64,000 nt of DNA from SIG607 sp045605385 (lineage in GTDB: Bacteria > Bacillota > Clostridia > Oscillospirales > Acutalibacteraceae): the NCBI GenBank assembly GCA_045605385.1, contig JAZUPW010000007.1, positions 15,651-79,650 of the forward strand, in the 5' to 3' direction. Below, one piece after another: positions 1-7,878 of this stretch (the first letter of the stretch is position 1; each line of letters begins with the position of its first letter). A program made the translations under genes and the position numbers. A model generated the notes under the pieces. That model was given only the letters and a program-made list of their open reading frames with translations. It made no database searches and was not told where the DNA came from.

Positions 1-1
1 G

Positions 2-643
2 AAAGAAAACGGACTTCTCACAAGTGGTGATATGTTTGAAGTTGGTCGCGCCGACCTTGTTGGTAAATACGTCGGCTCAACCGCTCCCCTTGTTAAATCG
101 GCATTCAAGCGTGCAAAGGGCGGCGTACTCTTTATTGACGAAGCATATTCACTTGTTGATGACCGCGATGGACTTTTTGGCGATGAAGCAATAAATACTA
201 TTGTTCAGGAAATGGAAAATCACCGAAAAGACACCATTGTGATTTTTGCGGGTTACTCCGATAAAATGGAAGGCTTTCTTAATAAAAATCCCGGTCTTCG
301 TTCCCGTATTGCTTTTCATATTCCATTTGAAGATTATTCGGTAAACGAACTTTGCGATATTGCGAAGCTCATAGCGTCAGAGAAAAAGTTAACTCTTTCA
401 CCTAATGCCGAAAGTAAACTCGCAACTGTGTTTGAAGCGGCTTGCAAAAACGCTGACTTCGGCAACGGTAGATTTGCTCGCAATATACTGGAAAAAGCAA
501 AAATGGCTCAAGCCAACCGCCTTATGAAAATGGATTTTGATATGATTACCGATAAAGACCTTACAACTATTATCGCCGATGATATTGAAATGCCTAAAGA
601 AAAAACCGAAGAAAAAGAAATTAAGATTGGCTTTTCGGCCTGA
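2..643 (+). CDS. AAA+ ATPase, CbxX/CfqX (SpoVK-like) family, 5' partial
   Basis: The reading frame is open from base 2, so the gene begins outside the window and only the C-terminal part of the AAA+ module is seen. Visible elements are a pore-loop-like stretch (GRADLVGKYVGSTA), Walker B (VLFIDEAYSL, near bases 121-150), sensor 1 (VIFAGY), an arginine-finger region (NPGLRSRI) and a C-terminal helical lid. This order is typical of CbxX/CfqX ATPases, which remodel protein complexes; in Firmicutes they occur in sporulation loci and in mobile elements. The Walker A motif must lie upstream. The next gene begins 13 bases after the stop, so the two are probably co-transcribed. An internal ATG at 32 is inside the conserved fold and is not the start. 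The family is clear; the substrate cannot be told. Confidence 0.85.
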   Translation, partial: KENGLLTSGDMFEVGRADLVGKYVGSTAPLVKSAFKRAKGGVLFIDEAYSLVDDRDGLFGDEAINTIVQEMENHRKDTIVIFAGYSDKMEGFLNKNPGLRSRIAFHIPFEDYSVNELCDIAKLIASEKKLTLSPNAESKLATVFEAACKNADFGNGRFARNILEKAKMAQANRLMKMDFDMITDKDLTTIIADDIEMPKEKTEEKEIKIGFSA

Positions 644-656
644 AAGGATTAAAATT

Positions 657-1421
657 ATGAATAAAACACCTATTATGTACACGGACAAACAATTTGAAGA
701 ACTTGAAAACTTTATAGAAGAAAACTTTGGTTCGCACTATGATTACATAGTGCACGAAACGACGAGCGAATACGTGCATACCGATACTTTTGCACTTAAA
801 TCTAAAGACGGTAACAAAATATTCGTTACCTGCGGTATGGGTGCTCGCGCGATGAACACGCCTTTTGGGCTTAAAAGATGCGAACTTGTAATGCACGCCC
901 GAAGTCGATTGCCCGTAACCTCAGAAACCGCAATGATACTTGCAGGAGAATTAACCAAAATAAGCAAGTTTCCCTTCCGCGAAGAAACTTGGCTTGGCAC
1001 AGGTCATACAATGGACGTATCAAAAAAGTTTAAAGAAGCATTTGGCTATGATTACGTAGCATTTATGGAATTGCCACATTCTGCAAGCCTTACAGGTATA
1101 AAGGAAGACGTCGACTTTTTATTAGCCATTCCAATATATGAAGCAGAACGAGAGTGGTGTGTAGAAAACCATACCCTTGCCTTTTTAGAAAAACTTAACG
1201 AAAAGTTTGAAGGCAAGGAATTATATGCCGATTTTAAAAGAGAATTGTTTATTCCCGAGCCTTTAGATGAAGACGAGTTGTACGATTATAACGTTATGAC
1301 AGTTTTAGGAATAGATAAACCGACTTTACAAAAACTTTGCGATTATTTGGATGAACAAGACCAAAACGGAATCGAAGTCACCTATGATATGATTGGCAAA
1401 TGGGTTTCTGAAAACTCATAA
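657..1421 (+). CDS. Suppressor-of-fused (SUFU) domain protein
   Basis: A 254-residue protein starting at ATG 657, preceded by GAAAGGATT. An in-frame ATG at 579 exists but lies inside the upstream gene and has no good ribosome site. The centre carries the pattern of bacterial SUFU-domain proteins: a G-A-R-A-M-N turn, an R-x-E-L-V-M strand, and late in the domain ASLTGIKEDVDFLLAIPIYEAE followed at once by a W-C. In bacteria this fold is common among immunity proteins of polymorphic toxin systems, but also appears as a stand-alone domain in mobile elements. A C-terminal extension of about 70 residues is acidic. It sits between an AAA+ gene and a helicase gene and no toxin gene is beside it, so an immunity role is only a possibility. 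Confidence 0.7.
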   Translation: MNKTPIMYTDKQFEELENFIEENFGSHYDYIVHETTSEYVHTDTFALKSKDGNKIFVTCGMGARAMNTPFGLKRCELVMHARSRLPVTSETAMILAGELTKISKFPFREETWLGTGHTMDVSKKFKEAFGYDYVAFMELPHSASLTGIKEDVDFLLAIPIYEAEREWCVENHTLAFLEKLNEKFEGKELYADFKRELFIPEPLDEDELYDYNVMTVLGIDKPTLQKLCDYLDEQDQNGIEVTYDMIGKWVSENS

Positions 1422-1431
1422 ATTTATTTTA

Positions 1432-1469
1432 TCAATGCACCCAAAGTGGTGCATTGATTTTTTTATAAT
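1432..1469 (+). promoter_or_regulatory. Dyad-linked promoter, copy A (may also act as terminator)
   Basis: A perfect 10-base inverted repeat TCAATGCACC / GGTGCATTGA with a 6-base centre (1432-1457) is followed 11 bases after the inner GGTGC by TATAAT at 1464-1469. The same core, GCACC-N6-GGTRC-N11-TATAAT, recurs at 7815 and 11662 with identical spacing. No TTGACA-like -35 hexamer is present; the dyad occupies that place. The stem and the following T-run could also end transcription of the SUFU gene. The helicase gene starts 31 bases after the -10. Confidence 0.7.
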
Positions 1470-1499
1470 GTTTTTAGAAATGATAAAGGAGAGTTAAAA

Positions 1500-4400
1500 A
1501 TGAGCGAAATACAAAACACCGTAACTTCCACCCTTAACCCTGTTGAACTTGCGAAACAAAAGCGCAAAGCGCTATTTGATTTTTATGAAAACATTAAAAA
1601 TGGTACCGAGATTTTTTCGGCCGAAGATTTAGATATCGCTATCGAATCGATGAAACTCGCTCAACTTGATATTAAAGAACGTGAGCGCAGACGTCTTCAA
1701 GAAAAGGAGGCTGAACTTTTAAAGAAAAAGCTTGAAGAAGATGAAAAGCGCCGAATTGCTGCTGAAAAAAGAGCCGCTGCCCGAGCTGCCGCAAAACATA
1801 AAAAGCACGTTGAAGAAGTTACGGCAATGGATTTGCCAATCGATTTTGAAAACTCCTTCAAAGAGGACTATCGAGCAAACATCCACTGTGATAACGTTAA
1901 TGATGCTTTGCTTTACTCAATCGACTCGCTTGGAATGGTTGATATTGAATTTATATCATCTATCACCGGCGAAGAAATGAAGGACGTTATCGAAAAACTT
2001 AAAGGCTATATCTTCCAAAATCCGCTTCATTGGAATGAATGTTTCTATAAAGGTTGGGAAACTGCAGACGAATATCTTTCGGGCAACCTTCTTCATAAAT
2101 ATCATTTAGCAAAAGAGGCAAACGAAGAATATCTCGGCTATTTTGATGCAAATATTAAAGCCATTGAAGAGGTGCTTGAACCTAATATTGCAACCGATGA
2201 TATTTATATTACTCTTGGTTCTCCTTGGGTTCCTACCGATATTATTGATGATTTTATTTTACACCTTATTGGCCTCGAAAAGAATCACAAAGGTCAATAC
2301 CCAAAGGAAGCCGAACCATTTTTGGCAAAGGAATATGCCGTTAATCACGATGATATCACCGGTCTTTGGGACATTCCTCAAAAAACACGTTTTAGAAAAT
2401 CTACCCATCGCGGAAAGTACGAAGAATTAAACTGGCACGTTTGGGGAACCGAGCGAATGGATATGCTTATTCTTTTAGAGAATATTCTTAATATGAAAAC
2501 CCTTGCTATTTATGATTACGTTGGACCTCAGAAGAAAACCAAGATATTAAACAGCAAGGAAACGGTTAAGATTCTTGAAAAGCAGGATAAAATGGTTGCC
2601 GAATTTAAAACTTGGGTATGGTCAGACAGTGAGCGAACTAAAAGACTTCAAGGTGCTTACAACCGCCGTTACGGTAATATCAGAAAGCGCCATTTTGATG
2701 GTAGCTTCTTTGAATTTCCTGATATGAACCCTGAAATAGAACTCAGACCCCATCAAAAAAATTCAGTTGCACGTATTATTTTTTCGGACAACACCCTACT
2801 CGCCCACGACGTTGGCGCAGGTAAAACCTACACAATGATTGCTGCCGGTATGGAACTTAAACGTCTTGGAAAATCACAAAAAAATATGTACGTTATTCCT
2901 AACAACATAATGCCGCAGTGGCACAAAATGTTCCTTAATATGTATCCCAAAGCCAATATTTTGGTGGTGGACCGAAGAAATTTTAACGTAAAGAAAAGAG
3001 CTGATACTCTAAACCGAATTATTAACGAAGATTTTGATGCAATTCTTATTACTTATAGTTGCTTTGATATGCTTTCGCTTTCTAAAAAATATTATATTGA
3101 TTTTTATGAAAAGCAACTTGCAAGACTTACAAAAGCAAAGGAAAAATTTTCATCCGAAAGAGCTATTGAAGCTAAAAGAGCTGCCGCGATGAGAACACTC
3201 GAGAAACTTCAAGAAGATATGTCTGAAAACGTATGTGAAATTCCTTTTGATGAACTTGGTATTAACTCGCTTTTTGTTGATGAAGCACACAATTATAAAA
3301 ACGTTTCACTCCATTCAGGCATTATGCGAGTTCGAGGTATTTCAAATAAAGGTTCTTCCAAGTGTGATGCGATGATGGATAAAGTGCATTGTGTTCAGCG
3401 CCAAAACGGTGGTGGCCGTGTTGTTATGGCAACAGGTACACCGATTACTAACTCAATAACCGACCTGTTTATTATGCAAAAGTATTTGCAAGATGGCGAA
3501 CTTGAATTTTTAGGTATTCAAAATTTTGATTCTTGGGTAGCAATGTTTGGCAAGAAAGTCAGCGAATTTGAAATTGACGTTGATACCAATAGTTATCACT
3601 TAGCAACACGATTTGCAAAATTCTGTAATGTGCCTGAACTCACCTCTATTCTTTCCTCTGTTAGCGATTTTTATCACGTAGACAATTCAATGGGTCTTCC
3701 CGAATTTGAGGGATATTCAGATTCTATAGCACCGGGCAGTGATGATTTTAAGGACTATTTGCGTGAAATTTCAAATCGTGCAGATGACGTAAGGCAAAAA
3801 CGAGTAGATAAAAAGGAGGATAACCTACTTAAAATTACAACCGATGGTAGAAAAGCTGCCCTTGATATGCGCCTTATTGATATGGTGTATGGCTTGGATT
3901 TTGACTCAAAGGTTTATCGCTGTGCAGAAAACATTATGAATATTTATGAAAATACACGAGATGAAAAACTAATTCAAATGGTATTTTGCGACAGCTCAAC
4001 GCCTAAGCAAAGCTTTAATCTTTATGATGAACTTAAAAGTATTTTGGTAGCAATGGGTATGCCTGCGCACGAAATAGCATTTATTCACGATGCTGACAGC
4101 GAAGATAAAAAGAATCTTCTTTTCTACGACCTTCGTAAAGGCGACGTTTCGGTTGTTATCGGTTCTACCTTTAAAATGGGTCTAGGTGTAAACGTTCAAG
4201 AAAAGCTATGTGCGCTTCATCATTTAGACGTGCCGTGGCGACCTGCCGATATGGTGCAACGCGAAGGTAGAATTCTTCGCCAAGGCAACCTTTGTGATTC
4301 GGTAAAGATTTACCGCTATATCACTAAAGGAAGTTTTGATGCTTATTCCTGGCAGTTACTTGAAAAGAAACAACGTTTTATAAGTCAGATTCTTTCAGGT

Positions 4401-5135
4401 AATGTATGCGAGCGTGAGGGCGATGATGTTGACGAAACCGTTCTCAATTATGCGGAGGTTAAGGCGTTGTCGGTAGGCAATCCGCTTATTAAGAAGAAGG
4501 TTGAAATCACCAACGAAATCGATAAACTCCGTATTTTGCAACGCGATTACATTGTATCTCGCCAGCGAAAAGAACAAGAGCTTTCAGAGCTTCCCGCAAA
4601 AATCGAAAAGCAGAAAAAACATATTGCAGACACCGAGGAAGATATTAAATATTACGCTGAAAACAAAATCGATTATAAGGAAATGGAATACGAAGACCAG
4701 AAAGAAATAAGAGATTTAATTTATGCAGCCGTTAAAACTCACGTTAATAAGCCAATGGAAAAGGTTGTACTTACCTATCAAGGCTTCGACGTGGTAGTTC
4801 CTGCACGTATGATGCCCAAAACACCAAGTGCAAAATCTACCGAAGACGGCGAAGTTAAATCTAAAGAACCCATTCCTTACGTTTTTGTTAAGCGAAACGG
4901 TGCGTATTATATGGAAGTTGAAAGTCTTCAGGGCATAACCAAACGACTTAACAATCTTCTCGAAGATTTGCCAAAGGCTAAAATCCGCCGTGAGGGTGTT
5001 CTTGAAACTTTAGAAAACAAAAAAGCAATTTTAGAGTCCGAACTTGCAAAGAAGGGCGAATCATACGCCGCAAAAATTTCAAAACTTGCATTAGAACTTG
5101 AAAAAATTGATAAAGAATTAGGAGTTGCAGCATAA
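1500..5135 (+). CDS. SNF2-family helicase, large mobile-element type
   Basis: A 1211-residue superfamily 2 helicase; ATG at 1500 follows AAAGGAGAG. Residues 21-54 form a short module also found in the protein at 10679. Residues about 50-110 are very rich in K, E, R and A and look like coiled coil. The helicase core has Walker A GAGKT (about residue 440), DEAH in FVDEAHNYKN (about 595), ATGTPITNS (about 645), and the C-terminal lobe motifs FKMGLGVNVQ (about 890) and QREGRILRQGN (about 920). A second charged helical region and a beta-rich tail close the protein. Related proteins on Firmicute plasmids, integrative elements and phages are often fused to adenine methyltransferases, but no methylase motif is visible here. 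It probably acts on DNA or protein-DNA complexes; its true task is unknown. Confidence 0.88.
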   Translation: MSEIQNTVTSTLNPVELAKQKRKALFDFYENIKNGTEIFSAEDLDIAIESMKLAQLDIKERERRRLQEKEAELLKKKLEEDEKRRIAAEKRAAARAAAKHKKHVEEVTAMDLPIDFENSFKEDYRANIHCDNVNDALLYSIDSLGMVDIEFISSITGEEMKDVIEKLKGYIFQNPLHWNECFYKGWETADEYLSGNLLHKYHLAKEANEEYLGYFDANIKAIEEVLEPNIATDDIYITLGSPWVPTDIIDDFILHLIGLEKNHKGQYPKEAEPFLAKEYAVNHDDITGLWDIPQKTRFRKSTHRGKYEELNWHVWGTERMDMLILLENILNMKTLAIYDYVGPQKKTKILNSKETVKILEKQDKMVAEFKTWVWSDSERTKRLQGAYNRRYGNIRKRHFDGSFFEFPDMNPEIELRPHQKNSVARIIFSDNTLLAHDVGAGKTYTMIAAGMELKRLGKSQKNMYVIPNNIMPQWHKMFLNMYPKANILVVDRRNFNVKKRADTLNRIINEDFDAILITYSCFDMLSLSKKYYIDFYEKQLARLTKAKEKFSSERAIEAKRAAAMRTLEKLQEDMSENVCEIPFDELGINSLFVDEAHNYKNVSLHSGIMRVRGISNKGSSKCDAMMDKVHCVQRQNGGGRVVMATGTPITNSITDLFIMQKYLQDGELEFLGIQNFDSWVAMFGKKVSEFEIDVDTNSYHLATRFAKFCNVPELTSILSSVSDFYHVDNSMGLPEFEGYSDSIAPGSDDFKDYLREISNRADDVRQKRVDKKEDNLLKITTDGRKAALDMRLIDMVYGLDFDSKVYRCAENIMNIYENTRDEKLIQMVFCDSSTPKQSFNLYDELKSILVAMGMPAHEIAFIHDADSEDKKNLLFYDLRKGDVSVVIGSTFKMGLGVNVQEKLCALHHLDVPWRPADMVQREGRILRQGNLCDSVKIYRYITKGSFDAYSWQLLEKKQRFISQILSGNVCEREGDDVDETVLNYAEVKALSVGNPLIKKKVEITNEIDKLRILQRDYIVSRQRKEQELSELPAKIEKQKKHIADTEEDIKYYAENKIDYKEMEYEDQKEIRDLIYAAVKTHVNKPMEKVVLTYQGFDVVVPARMMPKTPSAKSTEDGEVKSKEPIPYVFVKRNGAYYMEVESLQGITKRLNNLLEDLPKAKIRREGVLETLENKKAILESELAKKGESYAAKISKLALELEKIDKELGVAA

Positions 5136-6247
5136 TGAGTGAACCAAGAGTAAATATGCCGATTTTATCGGTCGAAAAAACTATAAAACATTTATCCAAT
5201 ATTTATTGCGAGATTGTGAAAAAAGGCATTTCTCCCAAAGTGTTACCATCGGTAATGCTTTGGGGCCCTCCCGGTGTTGGTAAATCACAGGCAATCCGTC
5301 AAATTGCAAAAGACATAAAGAAAAATACGGGCAAAGAAACAAGAATTACTGACGTTAGATTGCTTCTTTTTAACCCCATTGATTTGCGTGGTATTCCTAC
5401 ATCCAATGCAGATAAAACCTTGGCAATTTGGCTTAAACCTCAAATTTTCCAAATGGACCCGAGTGATGATATTGTAAACATCTTATTCCTTGATGAGATT
5501 TCGGCGGCACCGCAATCAGTCCAAGCGGCAGCTTACCAAATTACCCTTGACCGTGTAGTTGGTGAACACAAACTTCCCGACAACTGCATTATTATTGCCG
5601 CAGGTAACCGTGTAACCGATAAATCGGTGTCCTTTAAAATGCCCAAAGCCCTGGCAAACCGACTTTTACACATTGAAGTTGAAGGTAGTTTTGAGTCATG
5701 GCAAAATTGGGCGGTCAGAGCTGGTGTGAATCCAAAAGTGATTGGGTTTCTTTCCTTTAGAACCGATAAACTATTCGGCTTTGACCCTAAAAGCGATGAT
5801 TTAGCATTTGCAACACCGCGTTCTTGGGAGATGGTCAGTAACCTACTCAATAACGTATGCGATAACGTTGAAACAATGTATCCGCTTATAGCAGGTCTTA
5901 TTGGAAGCGGCTTGGCGCTTGAATTTCGTTCGTGGTGCAAAATGCACTTTAAACTCCCTAACACCGAAGATATTTTCATGGGTAAAAAATGCGATATTCC
6001 TAAGTCGGCAGATACTCTTTACGCCATCGTTTCCTCTATGACTAATTATGCAAAAGAACACAAAACCGACGTAGAGCAAATTGGAAATTCTTTAACTTAT
6101 GCAGCAGGATTCCCCGCAGACTTTATCTCTTTGTTAATTGAAAATTATGAGAACATTGAAGAAGGCTATAATAAATTCTTAATGCAAATTCCCGAATACT
6201 ATGAGCTTAGTCGAAAACGAGGAAAGGTGCGCAATGGACAAGTTTGA
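5135..6247 (+). CDS. MoxR-type AAA+ ATPase
   Basis: A 370-residue ATPase whose ATG overlaps the helicase stop (TAATG), which implies translational coupling. It has Walker A GPPGVGKSQ (about residue 44), Walker B ILFLDEIS (about 117-124), a sensor-1-like IIIAAGNRV, and the PKALANRLLHIEV stretch with a likely arginine finger. This is the pattern of MoxR/CoxD-like ATPases, which normally work with a VWA-domain partner to remodel or activate target complexes by inserting metal or cofactors. The following gene encodes such a partner and overlaps by 14 bases. In this setting the pair may serve the helicase encoded just upstream. Family assignment is firm, the target is unknown. Confidence 0.88.
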   Translation: MSEPRVNMPILSVEKTIKHLSNIYCEIVKKGISPKVLPSVMLWGPPGVGKSQAIRQIAKDIKKNTGKETRITDVRLLLFNPIDLRGIPTSNADKTLAIWLKPQIFQMDPSDDIVNILFLDEISAAPQSVQAAAYQITLDRVVGEHKLPDNCIIIAAGNRVTDKSVSFKMPKALANRLLHIEVEGSFESWQNWAVRAGVNPKVIGFLSFRTDKLFGFDPKSDDLAFATPRSWEMVSNLLNNVCDNVETMYPLIAGLIGSGLALEFRSWCKMHFKLPNTEDIFMGKKCDIPKSADTLYAIVSSMTNYAKEHKTDVEQIGNSLTYAAGFPADFISLLIENYENIEEGYNKFLMQIPEYYELSRKRGKVRNGQV

Positions 6248-7826
6248 TAAAAGAACTTACGAGATTATAAAGCGACTTCAAAATGCTCGCCTTAACCTAC
6301 TCTCAAAACAACCGTTTTACGCCCTATTACTTCTCCATATGAAATTTTCGCTTGATATTTCTTGTGAAACTGCGTATACAGATGGAAACCGCATTGCCTT
6401 TAATCCTGATTTTATGGATGCACTTTCTGATAAAGAACTTGAATTTGTACTTATGCATGAGGTTTTGCACGCGGCACTTGGTCATCCCTTTAGAAAGCAA
6501 TCAGATTATGACCTTGAGTGCTATGATAAAGCCTGCGATATTGTTGTAAATTCAAATATACTATACAGTTTCAATATGGATATAAGTAGCATTACACTTA
6601 AAAATTTTGGTGTTGCTATGCACTTAACTCCAAGCGGTAAAGAGGGATATAAATTTACCGTTGAGGAGGTATACAACGAATTACTTAAAGCATCCGGCAA
6701 AACACAAAAGAATTCAAATAAGAACAATTGCATGGGTGGAGGCCTTCCTGGCGTAAGCGGGGGTCAAGGCAGTTCAGAAGAAGGTTCTAACGAAAATAAT
6801 GACGAAGATAATTCTGATGAAAAAAACAACTCGGACAATTCTTTAAAACAAGACAAAAACAAAGAAAACACCAACTGTACTAGCAATAGTAAAGGTAGCG
6901 GCAACAATATTGGAAAAGGCGGTAAAACATCAGGGGAAGGCAAATCAAGTGGTGGTCAAGGCTCGGGCACCGGTGGTGAAATTACCGAAGATGATTTGAA
7001 TAACCTTATAGCAGACCTGCTTAAAGGCAGAGCGGTTCACGGTAAGGTTGATCCCAATAGCAGTATTATTGACGACAAAATTGAAGATAACGAAAAACAA
7101 GGTATGGTTGACGATCATTCTTTTTGGAATGGCGACGAAGAAGATAATATTGGACGCGACACTTGGCTTAACCGTATGATTGATACTACCGATATTATTG
7201 CTCGAAGTGAAGGCGGTAATAGCAGAGGTACTACACCACTTGCTGCGCAACGAGTTGTTGAAGAAATTAAAAATCCCGTTCTCGACTGGCGAACAATTCT
7301 TAATGAGTTTGTTCAAGAAGAAATTTGTGATTATTCCTTCTCTCCGCCCGATAAAAGAATGGAAGATAGCCCATTCTTCTTGCCTGACTTTAACGAAAAG
7401 GACGAAAGTATTAAAGACATCTTGTTTATGATAGACACATCGGGTTCGATGAGTGATGCTCAAATAACCGAATGTTATAGTGAAATATACGGCGCAATCG
7501 GGCAATTCGGCGGCAAGTTGCAAGGTAAACTTGGATTTTTTGATGCCGTTGTAGTCGAACCAATCCCGTTTGAAAACGAAGATGAGTTTAAAATTATTCG
7601 CCCTAAAGGCGGCGGAGGAACATCTTTTGATATTATTTTTGATTATGTAGAAAAAGAAATGGAAGAAGAACCACCGGTAAGCATTGTGATTTTAACAGAC
7701 GGATATGCGCCTATTCCCGATGAATCAAGAGCAGGCGGTATTCCTGTACTTTGGATCATAAATAATAAAGAAGTAACACCGCCTTGGGGAAAAATTGCTA
7801 GAATTCTAGAGAACGCACCAAAATAG
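6234..7826 (+). CDS. Metallopeptidase-like/VWA protein (DUF2201-like), MoxR partner
   Basis: A 530-residue protein. I chose ATG 6234 because GAGGAAAGG lies just upstream; the frame also has an ATG at 6201 without such a site. The N-terminal part resembles a zinc peptidase: LMHEVLHAALGH at about residues 73-84 gives an HExxH motif. A Gly/Ser/Asn/Asp/Lys-rich linker of about 110 residues follows (about 165-275). The C-terminal part is a VWA domain with the metal-ion site DTSGS at about residue 400 and a later GGGTSFD. This arrangement is known beside MoxR ATPases. The copy-B promoter dyad overlaps the stop codon. Whether the peptidase-like domain is active cannot be judged from sequence alone. 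Confidence 0.8.
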   Translation: MDKFDKRTYEIIKRLQNARLNLLSKQPFYALLLLHMKFSLDISCETAYTDGNRIAFNPDFMDALSDKELEFVLMHEVLHAALGHPFRKQSDYDLECYDKACDIVVNSNILYSFNMDISSITLKNFGVAMHLTPSGKEGYKFTVEEVYNELLKASGKTQKNSNKNNCMGGGLPGVSGGQGSSEEGSNENNDEDNSDEKNNSDNSLKQDKNKENTNCTSNSKGSGNNIGKGGKTSGEGKSSGGQGSGTGGEITEDDLNNLIADLLKGRAVHGKVDPNSSIIDDKIEDNEKQGMVDDHSFWNGDEEDNIGRDTWLNRMIDTTDIIARSEGGNSRGTTPLAAQRVVEEIKNPVLDWRTILNEFVQEEICDYSFSPPDKRMEDSPFFLPDFNEKDESIKDILFMIDTSGSMSDAQITECYSEIYGAIGQFGGKLQGKLGFFDAVVVEPIPFENEDEFKIIRPKGGGGTSFDIIFDYVEKEMEEEPPVSIVILTDGYAPIPDESRAGGIPVLWIINNKEVTPPWGKIARILENAPK

Positions 7827-7847
7827 GTGCATACGCCTTTGTATAAT
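7815..7847 (+). promoter_or_regulatory. Dyad-linked promoter, copy B
   Basis: GCACC (7815-7819), six bases, GGTGC (7826-7830), eleven bases, TATAAT (7842-7847). The left half lies in the last codons of the VWA gene and its TAG stop is inside the dyad. Spacing matches copies A and C exactly, and the bases just before the -10 (CCTTTG) match copy C. It would drive ligA, whose ATG is at 7879. Here the dyad has only 5-base arms and no T-run, so a terminator role is unlikely and a promoter/operator role is favoured. Confidence 0.75.
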
Positions 7848-7878
7848 TTCGTTAGAGAACAGTAAAGGAGATATAAAA

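Noticed and set aside
1432..1469. Only a rho-independent terminator at copy A
   Set aside because: The stem and T-run allow termination, but two further copies without T-runs keep the same spacing to TATAAT, so a promoter role is the better common explanation.
5533..5979. A 148-codon - strand frame opposite the MoxR gene
   Set aside because: Antisense shadow of a conserved ATPase with no start signal or family pattern.
6945..7523. A 192-codon open frame on the - strand opposite the VWA gene
   Set aside because: It lies antisense to the clear VWA domain, has no ribosome site and no known motif; it follows from the codon pattern of the + strand gene.
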